Below, piece after piece: positions 1 to 8,473 of a stretch of 64,000 nucleotides of DNA. Source of the DNA: Antribacter gilvus (GTDB lineage: Bacteria > Actinomycetota > Actinomycetes > Actinomycetales > Cellulomonadaceae); contig NZ_QXTH01000003.1 of NCBI RefSeq assembly GCF_003946865.1, positions 248,001-312,000 on the forward strand, in the 5' to 3' direction. The notes beneath the pieces are model-generated. The model saw nothing but the letters and a program-made list of their open reading frames with translations. It was not told where the DNA came from and ran no database searches. Numbering within the stretch: position 1 is the stretch's first letter; the number at the start of each line of letters is the position of its first letter. The translations under genes and the position numbers were made by a program.

Positions 1-1845
1 ATCAACGCCGCCTCGGCGTCGACCCAGATCTCCGGCCTGCCGTTCTCCGGCCCGGTCGGTGCCGTCCGCATCGCCCTCATCGACGGCCAGTGGGTCGCGT
101 TCCCCAAGTACTCCGACAAGGAGCGTGCCGTCTTCGACATGGTCGTCGCCGGCCGTGTCGTGGGTGACGACGTCGCGATCGCGATGATCGAGGCCGAGGC
201 CTCGAACAACTCGTGGAAGCTCATCAAGGAGGAGGGCGTCGCCGCCCCCACCGAGGAGGTCGTGGCCCAGGGTATCGAGGCCGCGAAGCCGTTCCTCAAG
301 GCCCTGTGCGAGGCGCAGGCTGCGCTCGCCGCGCAGTCGGCCAAGCCGGTCCAGGAGTTCCCGGTGTTCCCGGACTACCAGCCGGACGCGTTCGACGCGG
401 TCGAGGCCGAGGTGGCCGCCGACCTGCGCGAGGCCCTGGCCATCGGCGACAAGCAGACCCGCGAGAACCGTCTCGACGAGATCAAGGCCGCCATGGTCGG
501 CCGTCTCCAGGACGGCTTCGACGGCCGCGAGAAGGAGCTGTCGGCGGCGTACCGCTCGCTGCAGAAGAAGCTCGTGCGCCAGCGCGTCCTCACGGACGGC
601 GTCCGCATCGACGGCCGCGGTCTGGCCGACATCCGCACGCTCTCGGCCGAGGTCGAGGTGCTCCCGCGTGTGCACGGCTCCGCCCTGTTCGAGCGTGGCG
701 AGACCCAGATCATGGGCGTCACCACGCTGAACATGCTCCGCATGGAGCAGCAGATCGACTCGCTCGGTCCGGAGACGCGCAAGCGCTACATGCACAACTA
801 CAACTTCCCGCCGTACTCGACCGGTGAGACCGGCCGCGTGGGCTCGCCCAAGCGCCGCGAGATCGGTCACGGTGCGCTCGCCGAGCGTGCCCTGGTGCCG
901 GTGCTGCCGTCGCGCGAGGACTTCCCCTACGCGATCCGCCAGGTCTCGGAGGCGCTGGGCTCCAACGGCTCCACGTCGATGGGCTCGGTCTGCGCCTCGA
1001 CGCTGTCGCTGCTCAACGCCGGTGTGCCCCTGAAGGCGCCCGTCGCGGGCATCGCCATGGGCCTGATCTCGGACACGGTGGACGGTGAGACCCGCTACGC
1101 GGCGCTCACCGACATCCTCGGTGCCGAGGACGCGTTCGGCGACATGGACTTCAAGGTCGCCGGCACGCGCGAGTTCGTCACGGCCATCCAGCTCGACACC
1201 AAGCTCGAGGGCATCCCCGCCTCGGTGCTGACGGCCGCGCTGCTGCAGGCCCGTGACGCCCGCCTGACGATCCTCGACGTCATCGCCGAGGCCATCGACA
1301 CGCCGGACGAGATGTCACCGAACGCCCCGCGCGTTATCACGGTGAAGGTCCCGACCGACAAGATCGGCGAGGTCATCGGCCCGAAGGGCAAGATGATCAA
1401 CCAGATCCAGGAGGAGACGGGCGCGGACATCTCCATCGAGGACGACGGCACCGTGTACATCGGTGCTGTCGACGGCCCGTCGGCCGAGGCCGCCCGCGCG
1501 GCGATCAACGCGATCGCCAACCCGCACGTCCCCGAGATCGGTGAGCGTTTCGTCGGCACGGTCGTCAAGACCACGTCGTTCGGCGCGTTCATCTCGCTCG
1601 CCCCGGGGCGTGACGGTCTGCTGCACATCAGCCAGATCCGCAAGCTCGTGGGCGGCAAGCGCGTCGAGAACGTCGACGACGTGCTGTCCATCGGCCAGAA
1701 GGTCCAGGTCGAGATCGGTGAGATCGACCCGCGCGGCAAGCTCTCGCTCGTCGCCGTGACCGAGGAGTCCGAGGGTGCCGAGGGCGACGCGCCCACGGAC
1801 TCGGACGCGGCCGAGGCCGTCGCCACGGAGCCGGCGGAAGCCTGA
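1..1845 (+). CDS. pnp: Polynucleotide phosphorylase, 5' truncated by window edge
   Basis: 3'-to-5' exoribonuclease/polymerase that degrades RNA phosphorolytically and adds 3' tails. The reading frame is open from the first base, so the start lies upstream; about 614 residues are present. The second RNase PH-like core domain, the KH domain (motif [13 protein letters not shown], about residues 450-500 of this fragment) and the S1 domain ([14 protein letters not shown], then GLLHISQI) are all visible, followed by an acidic Glu/Ala tail. The next gene, an M16 peptidase, starts one base after the stop codon, so the two are probably co-transcribed, an arrangement common in actinobacteria. Identification is secure; only the N-terminus is missing. 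Confidence 0.97.
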   Translation: MNAASASTQISGLPFSGPVGAVRIALIDGQWVAFPKYSDKERAVFDMVVAGRVVGDDVAIAMIEAEASNNSWKLIKEEGVAAPTEEVVAQGIEAAKPFLKALCEAQAALAAQSAKPVQEFPVFPDYQPDAFDAVEAEVAADLREALAIGDKQTRENRLDEIKAAMVGRLQDGFDGREKELSAAYRSLQKKLVRQRVLTDGVRIDGRGLADIRTLSAEVEVLPRVHGSALFERGETQIMGVTTLNMLRMEQQIDSLGPETRKRYMHNYNFPPYSTGETGRVGSPKRREIGHGALAERALVPVLPSREDFPYAIRQVSEALGSNGSTSMGSVCASTLSLLNAGVPLKAPVAGIAMGLISDTVDGETRYAALTDILGAEDAFGDMDFKVAGTREFVTAIQLDTKLEGIPASVLTAALLQARDARLTILDVIAEAIDTPDEMSPNAPRVITVKVPTDKIGEVIGPKGKMINQIQEETGADISIEDDGTVYIGAVDGPSAEAARAAINAIANPHVPEIGERFVGTVVKTTSFGAFISLAPGRDGLLHISQIRKLVGGKRVENVDDVLSIGQKVQVEIGEIDPRGKLSLVAVTEESEGAEGDAPTDSDAAEAVATEPAEA

Positions 1846-1846
1846 C

Positions 1847-3175
1847 GTGACCTGGCACCTTCCGCTCGTCGCTGACGGCGAGCCCGGTGCCGAGCTGACC
1901 GCCGGGCAGGATGGTGCGACGATCCGTCGCACCATCCTGCCCGGCGGTGTCCGCGTGCTCACCGAGCAGATGCCGGGCCAGCGCTCGGCGACGGTGGGCG
2001 CGTGGGTCGGCGTCGGTTCCCGGGACGAGACAGACGGACATTTCGGCTCCACGCACTTCCTGGAGCACCTGCTCTTCAAGGGCACCACGCGCCGCACGGC
2101 GATGGACATCGCCGAGGCGTTCGACGCCGTCGGTGGCGAGGCCAACGCCGCGACCGGCAAGGAGCACACGTGCTACTACGCGCGCGTGCTCGACACGGAC
2201 CTGCCCATGGCGATCGACGTCATCTCGGACATGGTCACCTCCGCCCGTCTCGACGCGGACGAGCTGGAGACCGAGCGCGGGGTCATCCTCGAAGAGCTCG
2301 CCATGAACGACGACGACCCGGGCGACGTGGCGCACGAGGAGTTCTCCGCCGCCGTCCTCGGCAAGCACCCGCTCGGGCGACCGATCGGCGGCACGCCGGA
2401 CACGATCAGGGACGTCCCGCGCGAGGCCGTGCTGGAGCACTACCGCTGGCACTACCGCCCGGAGACCCTCGTGGTCACCGCAGCGGGCGGCGTGGACCAC
2501 GAGACGCTCGTGGACCAGGTGACGGAGGCGCTGACCGCCGGCGGCTGGTCGCTCGACGAGCCGGTCGCGCCGCGTGCCCGCCGGTCCGACGTCGAGGACC
2601 TCGACGGCGTCCCCACCGAGGGCGTGGCCCTCACGATCCGCCGCACGGTGGAGCAGGCGAACATCGTCATCGGCTCCACCGGGCTCTCCGCGACGGACGA
2701 CCGCAGGTTCGCGCTCTCCGTGCTGAACGCCGCTCTCGGCGGCGGCATGTCGTCCCGCCTGTTCCAGGAGATCCGCGAGAAGCGGGGCCTGGCCTACACG
2801 ACGTACTCGTTCGCGTCGGGCCACGGCGGCGTGGGCACGTTCGGCCTGTACGCGGGCTGCGCGCCGGCCAAGGTGGACCAGGTGACCGACCTGCTGGTAT
2901 CCGAGCTGGAGCGGCTCGCCGCCGACGGCATCACGGGCGCCGAGCTCGACCGCTCGATCGGTCAGCTCTCCGGCGGGCTGGTCCTCGGTCTCGAGGACTC
3001 AGGCTCGCGGATGAGCCGGCTCGGCAAGGCGGAGCTCGTCTACGGCGAGCTGCTGTCCGTGGCGGAGTCGCTCGAGCGCATCAAGGCCGTGACCGCCGAC
3101 GACGTCCGCGCCCTCGCCGAGGACCTGGCCGCCAGGCCGCGGTCCGTGGTACGTGTGGGCCCGTTCGGCGACTGA
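1847..3175 (+). CDS. M16 family zinc metallopeptidase (processing-peptidase type)
   Basis: Predicted 442-residue zinc protease of the insulinase/mitochondrial-processing-peptidase family; the bacterial substrate is unknown. The inverted zinc motif HFLEH sits at about residues 70-74 with the downstream glutamate region ETERGVILEE near residue 150. A second, inactive-type M16 lobe with the R/Y-containing segment (GLAYTTYSFAS) follows. Start chosen: GTG one base after the pnp stop, giving the usual short N-terminus before the conserved LPGGVRVLTE segment; translational coupling is likely. The first codons contain a perfect 23-bp hairpin (1898-1948). The stop codon lies at the edge of a 91-bp tandem repeat. 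Confidence 0.93.
   Translation: MTWHLPLVADGEPGAELTAGQDGATIRRTILPGGVRVLTEQMPGQRSATVGAWVGVGSRDETDGHFGSTHFLEHLLFKGTTRRTAMDIAEAFDAVGGEANAATGKEHTCYYARVLDTDLPMAIDVISDMVTSARLDADELETERGVILEELAMNDDDPGDVAHEEFSAAVLGKHPLGRPIGGTPDTIRDVPREAVLEHYRWHYRPETLVVTAAGGVDHETLVDQVTEALTAGGWSLDEPVAPRARRSDVEDLDGVPTEGVALTIRRTVEQANIVIGSTGLSATDDRRFALSVLNAALGGGMSSRLFQEIREKRGLAYTTYSFASGHGGVGTFGLYAGCAPAKVDQVTDLLVSELERLAADGITGAELDRSIGQLSGGLVLGLEDSGSRMSRLGKAELVYGELLSVAESLERIKAVTADDVRALAEDLAARPRSVVRVGPFGD
1898..1948 (+). other. Perfect 23-bp stem, 5-nt loop inside M16 gene start
   Basis: The arms 1898-1920 and 1926-1948 are exact reverse complements with loop GATCC. The structure begins 51 nt after the M16 start codon and 53 nt after the pnp stop. 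The right arm encodes the family-conserved RRTILPGG region; the left arm encodes a less conserved stretch, which suggests the left arm was copied in inverted orientation. It could be a processing or attenuation element separating pnp from the protease, but no function is shown by sequence alone. Confidence 0.85.
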
Positions 3176-3359
3176 GCCGGAGGTGCAGCGCAGGGTGGGT
3201 CCGCAGCGGAGCAAGGACCCGCCCGGAGCGGAACCGCGGGCTCAGTCGCACAACGAAAGAGCCTGAGCTGGAAGTGCAGCGCAGGGTGGGTCCGCAGCGG
3301 AGCAAGGACCCGCCCGGAGCGGAACCGCAGGCTCAGTCGCACAACGAAAGAGACTGAGC
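3171..3359 (+). repeat. 91-bp tandem repeat, about 2.1 copies
   Basis: Units start with CTGAGC(C/T)GGA(G/A)GTGCAG at 3172, 3263 and, partially, 3354 (period 91 bp), with only a few substitutions between the two full copies. The first copy begins inside the M16 stop codon. Each unit contains an inverted repeat GGGTCC(N12)GGACCC, so it can fold as a hairpin. It fills the whole M16-dapB intergenic region. It is probably a dispersed, non-coding palindromic repeat; whether it terminates transcription is not evident, as no T tract follows. Confidence 0.85.
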
Positions 3360-3382
3360 TCGATCTGAGAGAAAGGTCGATC

Positions 3383-4159
3383 GTGACTGACATCAAGGTC
3401 GCCGTGCTCGGCGCCTCCGGGCGCATGGGCGCCCAGACCTGCGGCGCGGTCGAGGCGGCGCCGGGTCTCGAGCTCGTCGCGCGGCTCGCCCGCGACGACG
3501 AGCTCGACGCCGGCACGCTCGCGGGCGCGGACGTCGCGGTGGACTTCACCGTGCCGTCCGTGACCGAGGCCAACGTGCACGCCCTAATCGACGCCGGGGT
3601 GCACGCGGTGGTCGGCACCACCGGCTGGGACGACGCCTCCCGGGGGCGCGTCGTCGAGCACCTGGACCGGGTGAACGCCGAGCGGGCCGCCGCCGGAAAG
3701 GCGGGGCTCGGCGTGCTGATCGCCCCGAACTTCGGCCTCTCGGCGGTGCTGGCGATGACGTTCGCCGCCAAGGCGGCGCGCTACTTCGAGTCCGCGGAGG
3801 TGGTGGAGCTCCATCACCCCGACAAGGTGGACGCGCCGTCGGGCACCGCCCGGCACACGGCCGCGGCGATCGCCCGCGCTCGCGCGGAGGCGGGCCTCGG
3901 CCCGTCGCCCGACGCCACGGAGTCCGGCTGGGAGGCCCGCGGCGCCGACGTCGACGGCGTGCGGGTGCACGCCGTCCGGCTCCGGGGCCTCGTGGCGCAC
4001 GAGGAGATCCTCTTCGGGAACGAGGGGGAGCAGCTCGTGATCCGGCAGGACTCGTTCGACCGGGCGTCGTTCATGCCGGGCGTCGTCCTCGCGGTGCGTT
4101 CGGTGGCGGGCCGGCCTGGCCTGACAGTCGGTCTCGAGCACGTCCTGGACCTGTCGTGA
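3383..4159 (+). CDS. dapB: 4-hydroxy-tetrahydrodipicolinate reductase
   Basis: NAD(P)H-dependent reductase of the diaminopimelate/lysine pathway, acting on the product of DapA; cytoplasmic. The 258-residue length is normal. The N-terminal nucleotide-binding motif GASGRMG (about residues 9-15) and the catalytic/substrate segment ELHHPDKVDAPSGTA (about 140-155) are intact. GTG start at 3383 is preceded by GAGAAAGG at suitable distance. The stop overlaps the start of the next gene by 4 bp (GTGA). The gene follows the 91-bp repeat tract and so may have its own promoter in or before it. Confidence 0.97.
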   Translation: MTDIKVAVLGASGRMGAQTCGAVEAAPGLELVARLARDDELDAGTLAGADVAVDFTVPSVTEANVHALIDAGVHAVVGTTGWDDASRGRVVEHLDRVNAERAAAGKAGLGVLIAPNFGLSAVLAMTFAAKAARYFESAEVVELHHPDKVDAPSGTARHTAAAIARARAEAGLGPSPDATESGWEARGADVDGVRVHAVRLRGLVAHEEILFGNEGEQLVIRQDSFDRASFMPGVVLAVRSVAGRPGLTVGLEHVLDLS

Positions 4160-4635
4160 CCACCGAGCCGGCGTCGTCGGGCCGACGCCGGATGCCGCGC
4201 GGCCTGCCCGGCGCGGTCGCCGTCACGGCGCTGCTCGCGCTCTACGTGTGGCAGATCGCGGGCCGGGGCATCGCGATGATCCGCACCGGCGAGCCAGTGC
4301 TGATCGCGATCGGGCTGGCCGTGCTCGTGATCCCGCTGCTGGTCATCGGCCTGATCGCCCGCGAGTACCGCCTCGCGAGCGCCGTCCAGCGCATGGCCGA
4401 CGAGCTCGCCGCGGAGGGTGACCTGCCCGTCGACGACCTGCCGCGCTCGCCCGGCGGCCGGATCGACCGCGCGGCCGCCGACGCCGCGTTCGAGCCTCGT
4501 CGCGCCGCCGTCGAACAGCGACCCGACGACTGGCGCGCCTGGTACCACCTCGCCTTCGCGTACGACGCCTCGGGCGACCGGCGTCGCGCGCGGGCCGCGC
4601 TGCGCCAGGCCTCCGCTCTCCACCGGACGTCGTAG
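4156..4635 (+). CDS. Small membrane protein with TPR-like tail
   Basis: 159-residue protein of unknown function. Two hydrophobic segments (about residues 14-37 and 42-65) are followed by a soluble part whose end resembles one tetratricopeptide repeat (DDWRAWYHLAFAYDASGDRRR then RARAALRQAS). GTG start overlaps the dapB stop (GTGA), so it is translationally coupled to dapB. The topology suggests a membrane anchor with a cytoplasmic protein-interaction tail; a role in lysine synthesis is not implied. Confidence 0.8.
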   Translation: MTTEPASSGRRRMPRGLPGAVAVTALLALYVWQIAGRGIAMIRTGEPVLIAIGLAVLVIPLLVIGLIAREYRLASAVQRMADELAAEGDLPVDDLPRSPGGRIDRAAADAAFEPRRAAVEQRPDDWRAWYHLAFAYDASGDRRRARAALRQASALHRTS

Positions 4636-4729
4636 GCGAGGGCGGCTGGGGGTCCGCCGTGAGACGGACGACCGCCAGGGTTCACGCTGCCGTGACACGC
4701 CCGTGACACGATGCTGCGACCATCCGGGG

Positions 4730-5197
4730 ATGGGGATCCTGACGGAGTACTTCGCGGCGCCGACCGACGAGGCCGCCGCGACCGTGCTCTCTGCCCCCGG
4801 TGGGCCGTCCGCGCCGGACCGGACCGCCGGCGGGCCGCGCTTCGACACGGTCGAGCTGCCGTCCGTCGACCCGTTCGTCATGCTGGGCACGCTCGCCGAG
4901 ATGCTCTGCGGGCTGCCGTACGGCGAGATCACCGCGAACCCGCGGCACGGGGCCCTGGTGGGCAGCGGAGGCGACGAGGGTCCGTGGGTCGTGACGGTGT
5001 CGGAGGTGCTCACCGCCGACCTCGCCGCGTCGCAGCCCAACCGGCTCGCCGAGATGGTCCGCGCCTGGACCCGCACCCACGCCGTCAACGCCCCGCCGCA
5101 CCGCCTGGTCGCCGGCATGGTGGCCCTGTCCGCGCTCGCGAGCCGCGCGGTGGTGAACCGCGAGTCGCTCTACTGCTGGACGTGCCTGTCGGACTGA
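4730..5197 (+). CDS. Hypothetical protein
   Basis: 155-residue protein I do not recognise. ATG at 4730 gives the N-terminus MGILTEYFAAPTDEAA; upstream in-frame codons are unlikely because they run through the TPR gene in another frame. No signal peptide or membrane segment. The C-terminal half has a helical, moderately hydrophobic pattern (HRLVAGMVALSALASRAV) and ends with two close cysteines/tryptophans (YCWTCLSD). The upstream gap carries a direct repeat CCGTGACACG at 4690-4699 and 4701-4710. Codon use matches the neighbours, so it is probably real. Confidence 0.65.
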   Translation: MGILTEYFAAPTDEAAATVLSAPGGPSAPDRTAGGPRFDTVELPSVDPFVMLGTLAEMLCGLPYGEITANPRHGALVGSGGDEGPWVVTVSEVLTADLAASQPNRLAEMVRAWTRTHAVNAPPHRLVAGMVALSALASRAVVNRESLYCWTCLSD

Positions 5198-5224
5198 CCC
5201 CACCCACAGTGCCCGGGCGGCAGC

Positions 5225-5728
5225 TCAGAGCTGGGCGGACCAGCGACGCTCGGTCACCTCGCGCACGCCCGTGGCGAGCGTCCGGACGGTCCCGTCGAAA
5301 CCGAGGCCCGCGGAGCCGTAGAAGTCCTCGCGGGCGGTGTCGCCCTCGAGCACCCAGGTCTTGACCTGCTCGGCGCCGTCGGTCCGCAGCCGGTCCACCG
5401 CTGCGGACAGCAGCCGCGAGCCGTGACCGGCGCGCTGAAAGGCCGGCTCGACCTCGAGCGAGAGGATCTGGCTCGGAGCCACGGCGGCGAAGCCCACGAT
5501 CCGCGGCCCGTCGAGGGCGACGAACAGCGCGAAGCCCGGACCCGGCGTCGACTGGAGGCTCGCGGCCCAGCGCTCCTGCATCTTGCCGGTGTCGAGGGCG
5601 TCGATGACGCCGTCGCCGAGGATCCCGGCGTGCCGCCAGGCGGCGACCTGGACGCGCGCCATCGCCTCGTCGTCGCCGGCGACGGCGGGGCGGACGGACA
5701 CGTCGGCGGTCTCGCGGAACAGGGTCAC
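5225..5728 (-). CDS. GNAT family N-acetyltransferase
   Basis: 167-residue acetyl-CoA-dependent acyltransferase of unknown substrate. The acetyl-CoA loop of motif A is visible as LSLEVEPAFQRAGHGSRLL (about residues 89-107), with the usual beta-bulge and C-terminal YGSAGLGFDG segment (about 137-146). Start is GTG at 5728; it is preceded by TAGGGT and then six bases, which also contain GGAGG, so either leaderless or very short-leader initiation is possible. Convergent with the hypothetical gene ending at 5197. Confidence 0.9.
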   Translation of the reverse strand: MTLFRETADVSVRPAVAGDDEAMARVQVAAWRHAGILGDGVIDALDTGKMQERWAASLQSTPGPGFALFVALDGPRIVGFAAVAPSQILSLEVEPAFQRAGHGSRLLSAAVDRLRTDGAEQVKTWVLEGDTAREDFYGSAGLGFDGTVRTLATGVREVTERRWSAQL

Positions 5729-5734
5729 CCTCCG

Positions 5735-5740
5735 ACCCTA
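5735..5740 (-). promoter_or_regulatory. -10 hexamer TAGGGT, GNAT gene
   Basis: TAGGGT ends exactly 6 nt before the GTG start at 5728. This spacing puts the transcription start at or next to the start codon (leaderless type). Confidence 0.6.
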
Positions 5741-5815
5741 CCGGCCGCGGATCGCCCGCCACGACGCCGCAGAGGAGCGCCGCGGGCGCTCGTGGGGACG
5801 CTCGCGGCCTTGCCG

Positions 5816-6136
5816 TCAGCCCCAGCCCAGCGCGCGCAGCCCCGCCGCCGTGGCGGCCGCAAGCACCACCACCAGGACGAACGGCGCACGCAGCGCGAGC
5901 GCGAGAGCGGCGACGGCGAGGGCCGGGACGCGGGCGTCGACGGTCAGCGACTGCCCGTCGCCCACCGTCTGCACCACCACGAGGGACACGAGCAGAGCCA
6001 CCGTCACCAGGGACGTTGTGCGGGTGACCCTCTCGGACTCGAGCCACTTCTGGGGCACCAGGTGCCCGGCGAGCTTGAGGGCGAAGCAGAGCAGCGACGC
6101 GACGAGCACCGTCGCCCACAGGACGGCGTCGGTCAT
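5816..6136 (-). CDS. azlD: AzlD family branched-chain amino acid export subunit
   Basis: 106-residue membrane protein with three to four hydrophobic helices; small partner of AzlC. Together they form a putative exporter of branched-chain or related amino acids. ATG at 6136 overlaps the azlC stop by 4 bp (6133-6136), and AAGGAGG lies just upstream inside azlC. The sequence WLESERVTRTTSLVTVALLV is typical of the family. Substrate cannot be told from sequence. Confidence 0.9.
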   Translation of the reverse strand: MTDAVLWATVLVASLLCFALKLAGHLVPQKWLESERVTRTTSLVTVALLVSLVVVQTVGDGQSLTVDARVPALAVAALALALRAPFVLVVVLAAATAAGLRALGWG

Positions 6137-6864
6137 CGCGCGGCCTCCTTCTGGTCGGCGGTGTCGCCGGTCTCCTCATCGGCCGCCACGGCGGGCGAGA
6201 GCTGCCCCACGAGCACCGCGACCGTCGCGGCCGCGAGGACCGGGATCCCCGCCGGGACCACCGGGATCAGAGCCGCGCTCGCCACGACGGCGAGCGCGGC
6301 CACGACCTGCGCCCGGCGCGGGGCGAGGCGCGGCCACACGAGCGCGAGGAACGCGGCGGCGGCCGCGGCGTCGAGGCCCCAGGCGCGCGGGTCGCCGAGC
6401 GCGTCACCGGCGAGCGCGCCGAGGAGCACGAACGCGTTCCACAGCACGTATACGCCCACGCCCGTGACCCAGAACCCCACGCGGGAGGAGGCGGGGTCGG
6501 GCTGGGCGGCGGCCACCGCCGTCGACTCGTCGATGGTGAGCTGCGCCGCCGCGAGGCGCCGCCACCCGCGAGCATTCAGCAGGGGAGACACCACCGCGCC
6601 GTAGAGCGCGTTGCGGAGCCCGAGCAGGCTCGCCGTCGCGACGGCGGCCACCGGGCCGCCGGCCGCCCCCACCACGCCGACGAGCGCGAACTGCGACCCG
6701 CCGGAGAACATCAGCAGGCTGAGCGCCATGGTGGGGAGCAGGCCGACCCCGGCGGCGACCGACAGGGCACCGAACGAGATGCCGTACAGGCCCGTCGCCA
6801 GGGACACGCTCAGGCCCTGGCGGACGGCGGCGCGCGTGGCCGGGTCGGGGGAGAGCACGTTCAC
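6133..6864 (-). CDS. azlC: AzlC family branched-chain amino acid permease
   Basis: 243-residue integral membrane protein, large subunit of the AzlCD exporter. Conserved family features are visible: the GLYGISFGALSVAAG segment near residues 24-38, FSGGSQFALVG at about 55-65, and a following LRNALYGAVVSPLL helix. Five or more transmembrane helices. GTG start at 6864 is preceded by TAGGGT and six bases, a leaderless arrangement. First gene of a two-gene operon with azlD. Confidence 0.93.
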   Translation of the reverse strand: MNVLSPDPATRAAVRQGLSVSLATGLYGISFGALSVAAGVGLLPTMALSLLMFSGGSQFALVGVVGAAGGPVAAVATASLLGLRNALYGAVVSPLLNARGWRRLAAAQLTIDESTAVAAAQPDPASSRVGFWVTGVGVYVLWNAFVLLGALAGDALGDPRAWGLDAAAAAAFLALVWPRLAPRRAQVVAALAVVASAALIPVVPAGIPVLAAATVAVLVGQLSPAVAADEETGDTADQKEAAR

Positions 6865-6870
6865 GGCCCG

Positions 6871-6876
6871 ACCCTA
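6871..6876 (-). promoter_or_regulatory. -10 hexamer TAGGGT, azlC
   Basis: TAGGGT ends 6 nt before the azlC GTG start at 6864, with no Shine-Dalgarno sequence between. Leaderless-type promoter. Confidence 0.6.
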
Positions 6877-6892
6877 CGTCGGCCTCCGGTGG

Positions 6893-8365
6893 TCAGAGCG
6901 CCACGTACACGGTCTCCTGGTACTCCTCGAGCCCGGCCTCCCCGCCCTCGCGACCGAGGCCGGAGTGCTTGAGCCCGCCGAAGGGGGCGCTCGCGTCGGA
7001 CACGAGGCCGCGGTTGATGCCGATCATCCCGGCCTCGACCTCGTCCATGACGCGCGTCGCCCGGGAGAGGGACGTCGTGAACGCGTAGGCGGCTAGGCCG
7101 AACTCGGTGTCGTTCGCCAGCTCGAGGGCCTCGTCGTCGGACCCGAAGGCGACGATCGGCGCCACCGGGCCGAAGATCTCCTCCCGCACGGCGCGGGCCT
7201 GGGGGTCCACCCCGGTGATGACCGTCGGGTTCCAGAAGTGGCCGGGGCCCTCCGGACGGTCACCGCCGACGAGCACCTGAGCACCGCGGTCCGTCGCGTC
7301 CGCCACGAGCTCGGCGACCTTCTCGACCGCGGACGCCTGGATGAGCGGCCCCACCTGGGTGCCCGGCGCGAACCCGGGGCCCACCTGGAGGTTCTCGAAT
7401 GCGGCGGCGAGGCGGCGCCCGAACTCCCGCGCGACGTCGACGTGCACCAGGAAGCGGTTCGCGGCCACGCAGCTCTGGCCGGCGTTGCGGAGCTTGGCCA
7501 CGAGCGCACCCTCGACGGCAGCGTCGAGGTCCGCGTCCGCGAAGACGACGAACGGCGCGTTCCCGCCGAGCTCCATGGAGCAGTTGAGGACCTGCTGCGC
7601 GGCCTGCTCCAGCAGGAGGCTGCCCACGGGCGTGGAGCCGGTGAACGAGAGCTTGCGGAGGCGCGGGTCGGTGAGCAGGGGAGAGGTGACCGAGCCGGCC
7701 GACGAGCTCGGGATGACGTTGACCACGCCCGTCGGCAGGCCGCGCTCGGCCAGCTCCTCGCGGAAGATCTCCGCGACGAACATCGTGGTCATCGGCGTGA
7801 GCCGGGCCGGCTTGATCACGACGGGGCACCCGGCGGCGAGCGCCGGCCCGATCTTCCGGGTCGCCATCGCGATGGGGAAGTTCCAGGGCGTGATGAGGAG
7901 GGCGGGTCCCACGGGCCGGCGGTGGACGAGCTGCCGGTTGGCGCCCGACGGCGCGGTGCGCGACAGGCCGTCGGAGCGCACCGCCTGCTCGGCGTACCAG
8001 CGGAGGAACTCCGCGCCGTAGGTCACCTCGGCGCGGGCCTCCGCCAGGGGCTTCCCGGCCTCGGCGGTGATCAGGGCCGCCAGGTCGTCGGTGCGGGCGA
8101 TGATGCGTTCGAACACCGCGCGGAGGAGCTCCGACCGCTCACGGGGCGCGGTGGCGCGCCAGGCGGGGGCGGCGTCGTGGGCCGCGGCGAGCGCCCGGAG
8201 CGCGTCGTCGGGCGTGGCGTCCGCCACGTCGAACAGGGCCCTCTCGGTGGCGGGGTCGTGGACCTCGAAGGTGGCTCCGTCGGTGGCGGGGCCCCAGTGG
8301 CCGTCCACGAGCACGCCGGTGGGCAGGTGGGCCACAAGGGTCGGGGGTAGCATCGTTGCCGTCAT
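6893..8365 (-). CDS. gabD: NAD(P)-dependent succinate-semialdehyde-type dehydrogenase
   Basis: 490-residue aldehyde dehydrogenase. The Rossmann entry PWNFPIAMATRKIGPALA, the general base in MELGGNAPFVVF and the catalytic cysteine in GQSCVAANRF are all present, and the domain order is complete. GQSC-type motifs and the SFTGSTPVGS segment resemble succinate-semialdehyde dehydrogenases, so GabD is the best guess, but other semialdehydes are possible. Start ATG at 8365 (MTATMLPPT); an ATG four codons later is an alternative. Upstream codons would run antisense through dapA and are rejected. Divergent from dapA across about 108 bp. Confidence 0.87.
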   Translation of the reverse strand: MTATMLPPTLVAHLPTGVLVDGHWGPATDGATFEVHDPATERALFDVADATPDDALRALAAAHDAAPAWRATAPRERSELLRAVFERIIARTDDLAALITAEAGKPLAEARAEVTYGAEFLRWYAEQAVRSDGLSRTAPSGANRQLVHRRPVGPALLITPWNFPIAMATRKIGPALAAGCPVVIKPARLTPMTTMFVAEIFREELAERGLPTGVVNVIPSSSAGSVTSPLLTDPRLRKLSFTGSTPVGSLLLEQAAQQVLNCSMELGGNAPFVVFADADLDAAVEGALVAKLRNAGQSCVAANRFLVHVDVAREFGRRLAAAFENLQVGPGFAPGTQVGPLIQASAVEKVAELVADATDRGAQVLVGGDRPEGPGHFWNPTVITGVDPQARAVREEIFGPVAPIVAFGSDDEALELANDTEFGLAAYAFTTSLSRATRVMDEVEAGMIGINRGLVSDASAPFGGLKHSGLGREGGEAGLEEYQETVYVAL

Positions 8366-8461
8366 ACCGATCAGTATGTCGTGAAACCCATGCTGCTCGC
8401 TGCCCCGTCTTTTGCGGGGTCCGGGTGCTGGCTGTGCCCGCGGTGGCGGGCCGCCAGACGG

Positions 8462-8467
8462 TACCGT
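8462..8467 (+). promoter_or_regulatory. -10 hexamer TACCGT, dapA
   Basis: TACCGT ends 6 nt before the dapA ATG at 8474. No purine-rich ribosome binding site fits between, consistent with a leaderless mRNA. Confidence 0.6.
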
Positions 8468-8473
8468 GGACCC

